Source of the DNA: an uncultured Alphaproteobacteria bacterium
GTDB lineage: Bacteria; Pseudomonadota; Alphaproteobacteria; Puniceispirillales; Marisalimonadaceae
Length of the DNA stretch: 64,000 nt
NCBI GenBank assembly: GCA_937142855.1
Contig: CAKZQZ010000046.1
Span: 1-64,000 of the forward strand
Direction: 5' to 3'
How positions within the stretch are numbered: position 1 is the stretch's first letter; every line of letters begins with the position of its first letter. A program made the translations under genes and the position numbers. The notes beneath the pieces were generated by a model. The model saw only the letters and a program-made list of their open reading frames with translations. It searched no databases and was not told the DNA's origin. Below are positions 7,724 through 17,100 of the stretch, piece after piece.

Positions 7724-8248
7724 TTATAAACCGCAAGCTTTTTTAAGGTTATTATAATTTTCTAGAAAACCTGAAGTATTATGTGTGAAATATTTAAGTC
7801 CCTGATTAACCCAGTTAATTTCTAATGAAACATTTTTGGTATTAATAAGTTTTTTAACAAATAAATTATTATTGTTTGTTAAATAAAAGTTTGATCTCCA
7901 TCTTCTAGGATTATAAAGATCTATGTCGTGTTTTTTATCATCATATTTTATAGTTGTAGACACCACATTAAACATACCTTCAGTTTTATTATTTTTTATA
8001 TTTGGTTTGTTTGTGAAGCCAAAAAATGAAGATAGTTTCTTATTAGCATCACATTTAAACATAATAGCAGAATATGTATTTTTAAAAGGACCATCTATAC
8101 CAGGAATAGACAAAACCTTATTACTTATTAAAAAAAATGTTTTGTTTTGATTTCCTTCATTTATTGTTTCTACAATTTTCCAATTTTGATTACTGTAGGC
8201 AGAAAAACTAATAAAAAAAATTAAAATAAAAAAAAAGGATGATTTCAT
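7724..8248 (-). CDS. Secreted hypothetical protein (174 aa)
   Basis: I do not recognise a family. The N-terminus is a clear Sec signal peptide: M-K-S-S followed by a hydrophobic stretch and an A-Y-S cleavage region near residue 19. The mature part is polar, Asn- and Lys-rich, and has two Cys residues (one near the middle, one two residues from the C-terminus) that could form a disulfide in the periplasm. The frame spans 525 bp with no competing real gene. Its promoter would lie in the 8249-8432 gap shared with the divergent DUF3422 gene, where I see no other feature. Confidence 0.72.
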   Translation of the reverse strand: MKSSFFFILIFFISFSAYSNQNWKIVETINEGNQNKTFFLISNKVLSIPGIDGPFKNTYSAIMFKCDANKKLSSFFGFTNKPNIKNNKTEGMFNVVSTTIKYDDKKHDIDLYNPRRWRSNFYLTNNNNLFVKKLINTKNVSLEINWVNQGLKYFTHNTSGFLENYNNLKKACGL

Positions 8249-8432
8249 AATGATACTTTCGAGGAATTAAGAAATTTACTTAATATGTTTATACTGTCTA
8301 TAGAATATAAATATAAAGATTTATATTATCATATTTTGAAATATTATTTTCTAAAATTATATAGAATTAAACGAGTTTTTAACAATAAATAAAAAATAAT
8401 ACATAAAATATTACAAAATGTTATAATTAAAT

Positions 8433-9776
8433 ATGAATAATTTAATAAATAACAATTTATTATCTTTCAAAGATGAATTGCACGCTAGACCATATATAAA
8501 GTTAGGGAATAACTTAAGGACTTTTCATTTTGCCTATTTAATTAGAGATAATGACGAAAAAAAAGCTTGGACTTACCTAAATAAATTTTTAATAAGCGAA
8601 GGTTTTCAAAAATTACCTAAAGAACGTTATAAATATTGGGTAGCAGAAAATGAAAATTTAATTATAAGATATGAATGCCATACAGAATTTATCTCATTAA
8701 CTTTAATATATCCTAATAAAATTGATATAATTAATAAAAAAACACCAAACCTATTTGATACAAATTTTTTAATTAAATTACCTTCTGATTTTTTACAAAA
8801 TTTTCCTGGTCAATATTTACTTTCTTCTTGGATTGAAATGGTTTCATCAGAATATGATTACGAGCCCATTGATATTGAAAAGTATTTCTTCCATGATAAT
8901 TTTGCTGGTTCAAATGTTGCTGAAAATGGTGCAAATGTTTTTATGTCCTTTAAAACGGATAACACTAATTTTATAGGTTCTGGATTTAGAAGAGTATTTG
9001 TTCAGAATAAGAATCTTAGAACACGTAGAACTGGAAGACTTTTACAGAGAGTTGTTGAACTTGAGACATATCAGGTGCTATCTTTATTAGGTCTTCCTCA
9101 AGTAAGAGAAGAAACTATTAATTTAAGTTATCTTGAAAAACAAATAACAGAAATTACTAAATCTGTTTCTAATACAGCAAAGAAAAATTTAGTAAATAAA
9201 TCTAAAACAAAACCTAATTATCAAAATGACCTTAATGAACTTTCTTATGTAGTTGCAAAAATTGAAGAAATTGCTTCATCTACAAATTATCGTTTATCCG
9301 CTACATCAGCTTATTACAAACTTGTTGAACAAAGAGTAAAAGATCTAAGAGAAGAAAGGCTTGCTTCATTTCAAACACATAATGAGTTTTTAAGTAGAAG
9401 ATTACAACCAGCTATAAGAACTTGTGAAGCTTTTTCAAGAAGGCTCGAGTCACTAGCTGTTAGAGCACAAAGAGCTGATAATTTGGTAAGAACGCAAATT
9501 GAAATGAGAATTCAAATACAAAACAAAAATCTTCTAGAATCTATGGAATTAAGGGCAAGAGCCCAACTTCGCTTGCAAGAAACTGTAGAGTCTTTATCAA
9601 TTGTTGCAATCACTTATTATGTTATAGGTCTCTTATCAACTTTAGTTGACCCAATTGATTTTGAAAAAATGCATATAAGTAAATCTGTATTTTTATCATT
9701 ATGCGTTCCTGTTGTATTAATTTTCATATGGTATATAGCTAAAATAGTTAGAAAAAAAATTAAAAAAATTAATTAA
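8433..9776 (+). CDS. DUF3422 family membrane-anchored protein
   Basis: A 447-aa protein matching DUF3422. It opens with the typical F-K-D-E-L-H-A-R-P-Y motif near residue 13. The C-terminal half has the strongly conserved helical block with R-R-L-Q-P-A-I-R-T-C, R-L-E-S-L-A-V-R-A-Q-R-A and Q-E-T-V-E-S-L-S-I-V-A-I-T-Y-Y. Two transmembrane helices at the C-terminus (about 388-406 and 418-438) would anchor a cytoplasmic coiled-coil-rich domain. Function is not established. It stands alone between a divergent secreted protein and a convergent metallopeptidase-like gene. Confidence 0.92.
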   Translation: MNNLINNNLLSFKDELHARPYIKLGNNLRTFHFAYLIRDNDEKKAWTYLNKFLISEGFQKLPKERYKYWVAENENLIIRYECHTEFISLTLIYPNKIDIINKKTPNLFDTNFLIKLPSDFLQNFPGQYLLSSWIEMVSSEYDYEPIDIEKYFFHDNFAGSNVAENGANVFMSFKTDNTNFIGSGFRRVFVQNKNLRTRRTGRLLQRVVELETYQVLSLLGLPQVREETINLSYLEKQITEITKSVSNTAKKNLVNKSKTKPNYQNDLNELSYVVAKIEEIASSTNYRLSATSAYYKLVEQRVKDLREERLASFQTHNEFLSRRLQPAIRTCEAFSRRLESLAVRAQRADNLVRTQIEMRIQIQNKNLLESMELRARAQLRLQETVESLSIVAITYYVIGLLSTLVDPIDFEKMHISKSVFLSLCVPVVLIFIWYIAKIVRKKIKKIN

Positions 9777-9855
9777 ATATTTTTAATATAATTCAGTTAC
9801 TTAATTGTATTTTTAGACAAATTACTACATAATATTTAAGCATATACTTATTAAA

Positions 9856-10431
9856 TTAATATTTTGTATCAATATTCTTTTTAATTATATTTTCAATATA
9901 AGCTGATAAAGAAATGTTTTTATTAAAGCAGTTTAATATATTATCCTCCCTACTTTTAATTGTAGATTTATCAAAACCGATATATTTCATTGCTTTGTTA
10001 AGTTCCAAAAGAGCTTTTTTAATATAAACTCTTCCATTAATATTATCTGATTTCATTCTAATGGCAGCAATGCAATCAGCTATACTTTCTTTCATTAAAT
10101 GCTCAAAACTATTTTGTGGTGGATGTGGTTTATCTAAATCACCAGTCTGGTGATGAGCACATTCATGATAATCTATAAACATTTGCAGAGGGTTTGAAGA
10201 TTGATTGTAATTAAATCTATATATAATTGGCTTACCTTCACCATCTTTCTTTGCTATACCTAGAGTAATCTTACTAGTTTTAGATTTCATGTTTTGAAAC
10301 TTTACCTCTTCTCCTTTATTATTAACGCAGTACGGTGCATCAATAATCTTATATTCTGCATAAGTTTCCTGTGAAAAAAAAATATATGTGAAGTTAAAAA
10401 ATATTAGGAATAAAAAAATATTTATCTTCAT
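9856..10431 (-). CDS. Secreted protein with HExxH zinc-peptidase motif
   Basis: A 191-aa protein with a Sec signal peptide (hydrophobic residues 4-20, cleavage region near E-T-Y-A). Residues 89-94 read H-E-C-A-H-H, a zinc-binding HExxH site, and E115 in K-E-S-I-A-D-C is placed like the third (glutamate) ligand of gluzincins. This H-E-C-A-H-H ... E-x-x-A-D-C arrangement suggests a small periplasmic metallopeptidase. Its substrate is unknown and activity is inferred from the motif alone. It lies 10 bp downstream of the alpha/beta hydrolase gene and is probably co-transcribed with it. Confidence 0.72.
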   Translation of the reverse strand: MKINIFLFLIFFNFTYIFFSQETYAEYKIIDAPYCVNNKGEEVKFQNMKSKTSKITLGIAKKDGEGKPIIYRFNYNQSSNPLQMFIDYHECAHHQTGDLDKPHPPQNSFEHLMKESIADCIAAIRMKSDNINGRVYIKKALLELNKAMKYIGFDKSTIKSREDNILNCFNKNISLSAYIENIIKKNIDTKY

Positions 10432-10441
10432 ATGATTTTTG

Positions 10442-11338
10442 TTATTTATTAAACAAGTTTCTACAAAAATTTCCTATATTATGAATGGCTTTTTCAGCAT
10501 CTTTTAAAATATGTGCATTTCCATGCCATCCATGAAACATATCTTTCCAAATTTCAATATTAATATCAACCTTTGCTTTCTTTGCTTTTTCAACAAATCT
10601 TGTGCTATCATCTAACATTGTTTCAGCAGTTCCAACTTGAACTAAAATTGAGGGCAAACCTGACAAATCACCAAAAAGAGGTGAGGCTAAAGGTGATGAA
10701 AATGATGTATCTTTGAGATATAGGCCAGCCATTCTATCTAAATATTTTTTGCTAATTACAGGATCCACGTCTGCATTAGTTACCATTGTTTTTCCAGATT
10801 GAGAAAGGTCGGTCCAAGGACTTATAGCAACAGCACCCTTAGGTTGAGAACCTTTATTATCTTTAATTTTTAATAATAATGCTAAACATAATCCTCCTCC
10901 TGCTGATTGACCACTAACAATTATGTTTTGTGGTTTAACACCTTTCTTTAATAACCAGTTATAAACTGTATAAATATCATCAATTGCTGCTGGAAATGGG
11001 TGTTCTGGTGCTAACCTATAGTCGACAGATAAACATTTAATGTTTGCTTGGGCTGATATTCTCGCAACTGTAGCACGAGTTGAGGCAATTGAACCTCTGT
11101 AATAACCTCCTCCATGAATAAACATAAATATTTTATCTGTATCTACATTTCCACAAGAGATCCATTCTGCATTTACATTGTCAGCAAGTATTTTTTCTAT
11201 TTTAGTATTTTCCGGTAATGGAATGCGTGATGCTGATATTTCAGTTTCTTCACGTAATTGTTCTATAGATTTATTTTCTGTGTAGGGATTTTTTCTTTTT
11301 GTGGCTATTATTTCTTGTAGAATTTTATTTTCTGTCAT
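10442..11338 (-). CDS. Alpha/beta hydrolase, hormone-sensitive-lipase-like esterase
   Basis: A 298-aa hydrolase of the bacterial HSL family (carboxylesterase on short acyl esters). The oxyanion-hole motif H-G-G-G is at 75-78, the nucleophile elbow G-Q-S-A-G at 143-147 (Ser145), the acid at D243 or D244, and the catalytic His at about 269 (F-H-G-W). The usual D-Y-R-L-A-P-E-H-P-F-P segment is present (106-116). All catalytic parts are intact. It has no signal peptide, so it is cytoplasmic. It precedes the secreted HExxH protein by 10 bp. Confidence 0.95.
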   Translation of the reverse strand: MTENKILQEIIATKRKNPYTENKSIEQLREETEISASRIPLPENTKIEKILADNVNAEWISCGNVDTDKIFMFIHGGGYYRGSIASTRATVARISAQANIKCLSVDYRLAPEHPFPAAIDDIYTVYNWLLKKGVKPQNIIVSGQSAGGGLCLALLLKIKDNKGSQPKGAVAISPWTDLSQSGKTMVTNADVDPVISKKYLDRMAGLYLKDTSFSSPLASPLFGDLSGLPSILVQVGTAETMLDDSTRFVEKAKKAKVDINIEIWKDMFHGWHGNAHILKDAEKAIHNIGNFCRNLFNK

Positions 11339-11403
11339 TTTATAATACTCTATTATTTATTGATAATTTGATGTTAATAATAAATTTAAATGATTTATAC
11401 TTA

Positions 11404-12096
11404 TTATTTTTGTAAACCTTTGTTTTTTAAATATTTAAAAACTTGTTTAACTATTATTGGGAAAATCCCAATAAATATAAACGTTACTATTAATGTTGGT
11501 GACATTATATCCGATAATGATTTAATTTCAGATAATTGAGTTCCTGCAAAAACATAAAGGATAGTTCCTGGTAACATACCGACCTGACTAACCCAGTAAA
11601 ACGTCCATGTCTTTATAGGCATTAAAGCGGTAACAATATTTATTATAAAAAATGGAAATAAAGGAACCATTCTTAGGGCAAATAAATAAAAAGCACCTTC
11701 TTGCTTAAAACCAATAAAAAATTTAGAAAATTGATTTTTATACTTTACTCTAACATATTCATAACCAATAAAACGAGCTATAATAAAAGCTATTGTTGCG
11801 CCTATTGTGCTTCCAAATGATACTAAGATCAAACCATACCAAAATCCAAACAATGCCCCCCCAATCAAAGTAAGGCCAAGGGCAAATGGTAATGACAAAG
11901 AAGTAGTGATAATATAAATTAAAATAAAAATAATATGTACTAGCAAGTTATTTTTATCATAGTAATGTAATAAACTTTGGTATTGTATTTTTACATTCTG
12001 GAGAGATGAATATTCATTCATTTCAAAAATAAAAAACAAAGATATTAATGAAATTAAGAATAATAATAATGAAATTTTTAATTTTTTTACAGACAT
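11404..12096 (-). CDS. TVP38/TMEM64 family (VTT domain) membrane protein
   Basis: A 230-aa inner-membrane protein related to DedA/SNARE-associated Golgi proteins. After an N-terminal helix (9-25) the VTT core has the G-A-L-F-G-F-W-Y-G motif and G-S-T-I-G-A-T-I-A-F-I-I-A-R, then F-A-L-R-M-V-P-L-F-P-F-F-I-I-N re-entrant-loop residues and a final hydrophobic helix. The family is implicated in lipid scrambling or membrane homeostasis; a specific role here is unknown. It runs in the same direction as the esterase gene with a 65-bp gap. Confidence 0.9.
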   Translation of the reverse strand: MSVKKLKISLLLFLISLISLFFIFEMNEYSSLQNVKIQYQSLLHYYDKNNLLVHIIFILIYIITTSLSLPFALGLTLIGGALFGFWYGLILVSFGSTIGATIAFIIARFIGYEYVRVKYKNQFSKFFIGFKQEGAFYLFALRMVPLFPFFIINIVTALMPIKTWTFYWVSQVGMLPGTILYVFAGTQLSEIKSLSDIMSPTLIVTFIFIGIFPIIVKQVFKYLKNKGLQK

Positions 12097-12152
12097 ACAT
12101 CAATGCTATATTATAATTTAATGAATAATATATATTTTAGTTATTACGCTTA

Positions 12153-13307
12153 CTAATAACTATAACCTCTGGCAGAAACAGGCCATAAATCAATAACTTT
12201 TTCATTTTTTATTACAACATACCAGTCATGTAAGTTACATGTAGGATCACAATGACCTGGTATTAAGTATAATTTATCATTTATCTTAAGGGTATTTTCA
12301 GGATCATATATTATTCCATGTTCATCTGAACATTTTATATAGTTAATATTATTAGTGTTAGTTTTTGGTAACCCACTATCAACAGAAATAGATTTTAACC
12401 CCGCATCAACAACGGCATGTTTATCTAATGCTTTAGACATAACAGAAGACAATATAAAAAGTGAATTTTCAAAGTTATTGGTGTTATTTATCTTATTATC
12501 ATGTTTTAAAGAAGAATAATGCGCATCCATAAAAGCATATGAACCTACTTGGATTTCGTCATATATATTTTCACTAACCTCTAAATCAAAACAGCCAGTT
12601 CCAACACCAGTTATAATCGGGAAAAATTCTTTAAAAGAATTTTTTAATTCTTTAATTTTATAACAAGTTTTAACAACTTCTTCTTTTCTAATGACAAAAT
12701 CTTCAATATGTTGAATTGAACCATTATAAGCTTGAAAACCAACAAATTTCACAAAATTTAAACTATTTATTAATGATATTAAATTTTTAATTTCTCTGTG
12801 GGACTGAAGACCACATCTATTAGCACCACAATCAAACTCTATAAATAAATCTATTGAAGTCTTATTTTCTTTGGCAGAATTATTAATATTAATAACGTTT
12901 TGTTCATCATCAACACAACATGCAATTTTTATATCAGCTTTAGAAATGTTCGTTAGCCTATTGATTTTAAATAAGTCAGTTATTTGGTTCGTTATTAAAA
13001 TATCTTTAATTCCTTCTCTTGCAAACACTTCAGCTTCACTGACTTTCTGACAACATATACCATGGGCGCCTCCAAATTTTATTTGGTAGTTAGCTACATT
13101 AAATGATTTATGCATTTTGGCATGAGGTCTTAACTTTACATTATTATTGACCACAAAGTTCTTCATTTTAAGAATGTTGTTTTCAAATTTATTATAATCT
13201 ATGACTAAGCATGGTGTTTGAATTTCATTAATTTTCATTCCTGTTTTAGCTGGAATATTAAACCCAACCTCGTAATCATCAAAATCCATAAAAAATCTAT
13301 CTTTCAA
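12153..13307 (-). CDS. 3-hydroxy-D-aspartate aldolase-like / D-threonine aldolase-like PLP enzyme
   Basis: A 384-aa fold-type III PLP enzyme (alanine racemase-like barrel). The PLP lysine is K64 in R-P-H-A-K-M-H-K. The metal site is H352-C-D354 in G-H-C-D-P-T-C. Sequence blocks such as D-Y-E-V-G-F, C-C-Q-K-V-S-E-A-E, G-S-Y-A-F-M-D-A and V-V-D-A-G-L-K resemble, from memory, BhcC of the beta-hydroxyaspartate cycle more than classical D-threonine aldolase. BhcC splits 3-hydroxyaspartate to glycine and glyoxylate. The partner genes bhcA, bhcB and bhcD are not in the window, so pathway membership is unproven. It is divergent from gloA over 72 bp. Confidence 0.85.
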   Translation of the reverse strand: MKDRFFMDFDDYEVGFNIPAKTGMKINEIQTPCLVIDYNKFENNILKMKNFVVNNNVKLRPHAKMHKSFNVANYQIKFGGAHGICCQKVSEAEVFAREGIKDILITNQITDLFKINRLTNISKADIKIACCVDDEQNVININNSAKENKTSIDLFIEFDCGANRCGLQSHREIKNLISLINSLNFVKFVGFQAYNGSIQHIEDFVIRKEEVVKTCYKIKELKNSFKEFFPIITGVGTGCFDLEVSENIYDEIQVGSYAFMDAHYSSLKHDNKINNTNNFENSLFILSSVMSKALDKHAVVDAGLKSISVDSGLPKTNTNNINYIKCSDEHGIIYDPENTLKINDKLYLIPGHCDPTCNLHDWYVVIKNEKVIDLWPVSARGYSY

Positions 13308-13323
13308 CTTTGTTAATGGTATG

Positions 13324-13343
13324 TATATTATATATATAATATA
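13324..13343. promoter_or_regulatory. Perfect 20-bp AT palindrome in a divergent promoter
   Basis: Arms 13324-13333 and 13334-13343 are exact reverse complements with no spacer. The palindrome lies in the 72-bp gap between the aldolase-like gene (-) and gloA (+), where both promoters must be. It could be an operator for a dimeric regulator. Because it is made only of A and T in an AT-rich spacer, chance is a real alternative. Confidence 0.4.
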
Positions 13344-13379
13344 GTTATTAAATTAAATTTAATTCTTGAAGGTTTAAAA

Positions 13380-13820
13380 ATGAAATATTTGCACACAATG
13401 ATAAGAATAACAAATATAGAGGAATCTCTTGACTTTTTCTGTAACAAACTTGGTTTAGTAGAAATTAGAAGAAAAGAAGTTCCTGAAGGAAAGTTTACAC
13501 TTATTTTTCTTGCTGCACCAGAAGATGAAAACAATGCCATTGAAACTCGATCTCCTGAGATTGAATTAACTTACAATTGGGATCCTGAAAATTATGATAA
13601 GGGTAGAAACTTTGGACATTTAGCATTTTCAGTAAAAAACATATATGAAACTTGTCAAAAACTTATGGATGGCGGTGTTACTATTAATAGACCTCCAAGA
13701 GAAGGACGAATGGCTTTTGTTAAATCACCAGATAACATCTCAATTGAATTGCTTCAACAAGGTGAAAACCTTGAGATTTCAGAACCTTGGGCTAGCATGG
13801 AAAACATTGGTAGTTGGTAA
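13380..13820 (+). CDS. gloA: Lactoylglutathione lyase (glyoxalase I)
   Basis: A 146-aa VOC-fold metalloenzyme that isomerises the hemithioacetal of methylglyoxal and glutathione to S-lactoylglutathione. The four metal ligands are in the expected places: His5, Glu62 (I-E-L-T-Y-N-W), His80 (F-G-H-L-A-F) and Glu123 (S-I-E-L-L). The opening K-Y-L-H-T-M-I-R and F-C-N-K-L-G-L are typical of bacterial GloA. AAGG lies upstream of the ATG. It is divergent from the aldolase-like gene and followed by a small hypothetical gene. Confidence 0.95.
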   Translation: MKYLHTMIRITNIEESLDFFCNKLGLVEIRRKEVPEGKFTLIFLAAPEDENNAIETRSPEIELTYNWDPENYDKGRNFGHLAFSVKNIYETCQKLMDGGVTINRPPREGRMAFVKSPDNISIELLQQGENLEISEPWASMENIGSW

Positions 13821-13877
13821 TAAGAACATTAAATGTCATTAATTTGCATCTTACAACTTAAATGATTGAGGTTAAAT

Positions 13878-14183
13878 ATGTCAGGTATTATTGGTTTTTT
13901 AGGATTGTTATTAATTTCAATTGATAACAACAATCTTGTTTTACCTGAAAAAAAACAAATTCAAAATTTTGAAAATAAAAAAACTATTTCTAACAACTTA
14001 ATTTACAATGAAAAAGAATTTACCTTATCATGGAATATCAAAAATAATTCTATAACCAATATTCCAATAGAAATAAAAAAGAAACTAAAGATTATTTGTA
14101 AAAATCATAATAAATCAGCCTTAGTTAAGATTAATTCATATGTTGATGATAAAGTAGTTGGAACTTTTGATTGTAGATTATGA
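13878..14183 (+). CDS. Small hypothetical protein (101 aa)
   Basis: I do not recognise a family. The ATG at 13878 has GAGG six nucleotides upstream and is preferred to the TTG at 13866. The N-terminal 15 residues are hydrophobic (G-I-I-G-F-L-G-L-L-L-I) and could be a short membrane anchor or signal. The rest is polar, Asn/Lys-rich, with the C-terminus F-D-C-R-L and a Cys near residue 72. It follows gloA by 57 bp and ends 8 bp from the convergent end of mfd. Confidence 0.6.
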   Translation: MSGIIGFLGLLLISIDNNNLVLPEKKQIQNFENKKTISNNLIYNEKEFTLSWNIKNNSITNIPIEIKKKLKIICKNHNKSALVKINSYVDDKVVGTFDCRL

Positions 14184-14191
14184 GTTATATT

Positions 14192-17100
14192 TTATAGAGT
14201 TTCTAATTGATTAATAAGGCTTAATGCAGTTTCAATTTTATCTTCATTTGTTTTTAAACTTTTTTGAAAAAATAATTTTTGATCAGGTCTAATTTTTAAT
14301 TGACCTGATGAATTGTTAACCAATGTTATTAACTTCTCTGTTTCTTTAAAAAAATTGTTTTTAAACCCTAATAAAAGACCTTTGGGACCCGCATCAACAA
14401 AATTAATTTTACATTTAAGACATTTGTTTTTAATCATTAATGTAGTTAATAAATTATTCACTTGAGAAGGAGGAGGGCCAAATCTATCAAATAATTCATC
14501 TGAAAAGTTTTTAATATCATCAGAGTTTAACAGCTCTCCAGCTTTTCTATACAAAGACATTCTTGTTGATAGATCATACACATAATTTTCTGGTATTAAC
14601 ACAGAAAGTCCTAATGAAATAGAAGGTGACCAAACTTCTTCAATTTGTTTACTACCATTTTTAAAAGAATTAACAGCATCCTTTAACATATCTTGATATA
14701 ATTCGACACCCACCTCTTTAATTTGACCAGATTGTTCGTCACCTAAAAGGTTCCCTGCTCCTCTAATGTCCATGTCATAACTTGCTAATGAAAAACCCGC
14801 TCCTAAGTTGTCTAGAGTTTTAATAACATCTAGCCTTTGTTGAGATTTTTTTAATAAAATTTTATTCTTTTCTATTGTGAAATAAGTATATGCTCTTTGT
14901 TTTCCTCTTCCAACTCGACCTCTTAATTGATAAAGTTGAGACAGACCGAACATGTCTGATTTATGAATGATCATAGTGTTGGCATTTGGAATATCTATTC
15001 CAGATTCAATTATATTAGTGGATATTAAAATATCAACTTTACCTTCAGAAAAATCATTTATTGATTTATCAAGTTCATTAACTTTCATTTGACCATGAGC
15101 GACGCTTATAGACAGCTCTGGTGTCATCTTATTTATTCTATCGTATAAACTATCAATATCTTTAACTCTCGGACATACAACGAATATTTGACCTCCCCTA
15201 TTCTTTTCTCTGAGAAGAGCATCTATTAAAACGACACTATCCCACTCTATTACAAAAGTTCTTATAGCTAATCGATTAACTGGAGGTGTTGATATTAGAC
15301 TTAACTTTTTAATTCCAGATAAAGATAGTTGGAGTGTCCTAGGAATTGGTGTTGCCGTAAGTGTCAACACATGAATATTGCCTTGTAACTCTTTTATTTT
15401 TTCTTTTTGCGCAACTCCAAAATGTTGTTCTTCATCTATTATTAAAAGTCCTAAATTATTAAAATCAACATCATTTGATAGAAGTGCATGAGTACCAATT
15501 ATAATATTAATATCACCAGAAATAAGATCTTGTTTTATAGATTGCCTTTCACTTACATTTGTCATTCTAGACAAAGCAGAAACTTTAATCGAAGTATTCT
15601 TAAATCTTTCGAAAAAACTTTTATAATGTTGTTTAACTAAAATTGTCGTTGGTGCAACTAAAGCTACCTGGTACCCTGCACTAGCAATTATAAAAGAAGC
15701 TCTGATGGCCACTTCAGTTTTACCAAAACCAACATCACCACAAATAAGTCTGTCCATCAATTTACCAACTTCAAAATCAGATATTATTTCATTAATTGCA
15801 TTCTCTTGATCATCAGTTAATTCGAATGGAAATTTATTTGAAAATTCTTCATAGTTTTTAGGAATTTCGATCCTATCAGTATTGATTACTTCTCTTTGTG
15901 CAGCTACTCTAATGAGTTTTTCTGCCATATCTCTTATTCTTTTCTTTACATTTGCTTTTCTACTTTGCCAACTAGCTGCTCCTAACTTATCAAGCTCTCT
16001 ACTAAAACTAGAATCGCCAACCCTACTTAGGAGATTCATGTTTTCTACTGGTAAATACAATTTGTCTCCACCATAGTAAATAAGTCGCAAACAATCATGA
16101 TCTATACCATTAGATGAAATCTTTTCTAATCCATCGTAACGACCAATTCCGTGATCAATATGAGCTACTAAATCACCAGCATCAATAGAATTAACGTCTT
16201 TAAGAAAATTTTCAGTTTTTCTTCTCCATGAACGTTTTTTTTGTTTGGGTATACCAAACAAATCACGATCAAAAATTACATATTGGTTGTTAAAATAAAA
16301 ACTTTCTAAATAAGGGGAAACAGTGAAACTAAAACTTAATTTCAAATTATCAACTATTAAATTCTGAATTTCTATAGTCTCAAATTTAATATTATTGTTT
16401 ACTAATGACTCTTCAAAAAAGTTTATTAAATTTTTTAACCTAGCCTGTTCCTCTGTTACTAATAATACTTTTTTTCCTTTTTTATTTTCATTAATGCAAA
16501 ATTCAATAATGTTGTGAACTTTGTTTTTATGTTCATCATCTTTAACAAAATTATCAATTATCAATGGTTTAGAGTTCAAATTTAAATTGCTTTTCTCATT
16601 ATCAAGAATATCAAACTCATTAAATTTAATTGTTTTAAAATAATTAAATTTATCTTCTATCTCAAATTTCGTTAAATATAAATCTTCTACTTTAATTGAT
16701 GAATAGTCTTCATTATTCAATATTCTATCTTCACTAAAACTTAAAATTTCTTCTTCTCTTCTAGAAATTAAATTTGAAAAATTTTTAGTTAATAAAACAA
16801 TCAGATTTTTTTTATTTAAAAAATCAAAAATTGAACATAAGGAATTTTGATGCATTAATGGTAAAAAATGTTCAATGCCATTGAACTTAATGCCAGAAGT
16901 TATCTTTTCATATATGTCGCTATCTAAACTTTTTGAACCAACAACCGATCTGAATTTACTTCTAAAATTTTGAATATTTTTTTCGTTTAATAGATATTCA
17001 TTTGATGGATATATATCGATTTCCGTTATTGATAAATTAGACCTTTGAGTTAAGGGATCCATTTCTTTTATGGAATCTATATAATCACCTAAAAAATCAA

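Noticed and set aside
7923-8150. 75-codon plus-strand frame inside the secreted hypothetical gene
   Set aside because: The minus-strand frame is longer and has a clean signal peptide and an initiation context; the plus frame has neither.
13645-13842. 65-codon frame overlapping gloA in another phase
   Set aside because: gloA is complete with all four metal ligands across the same bases.
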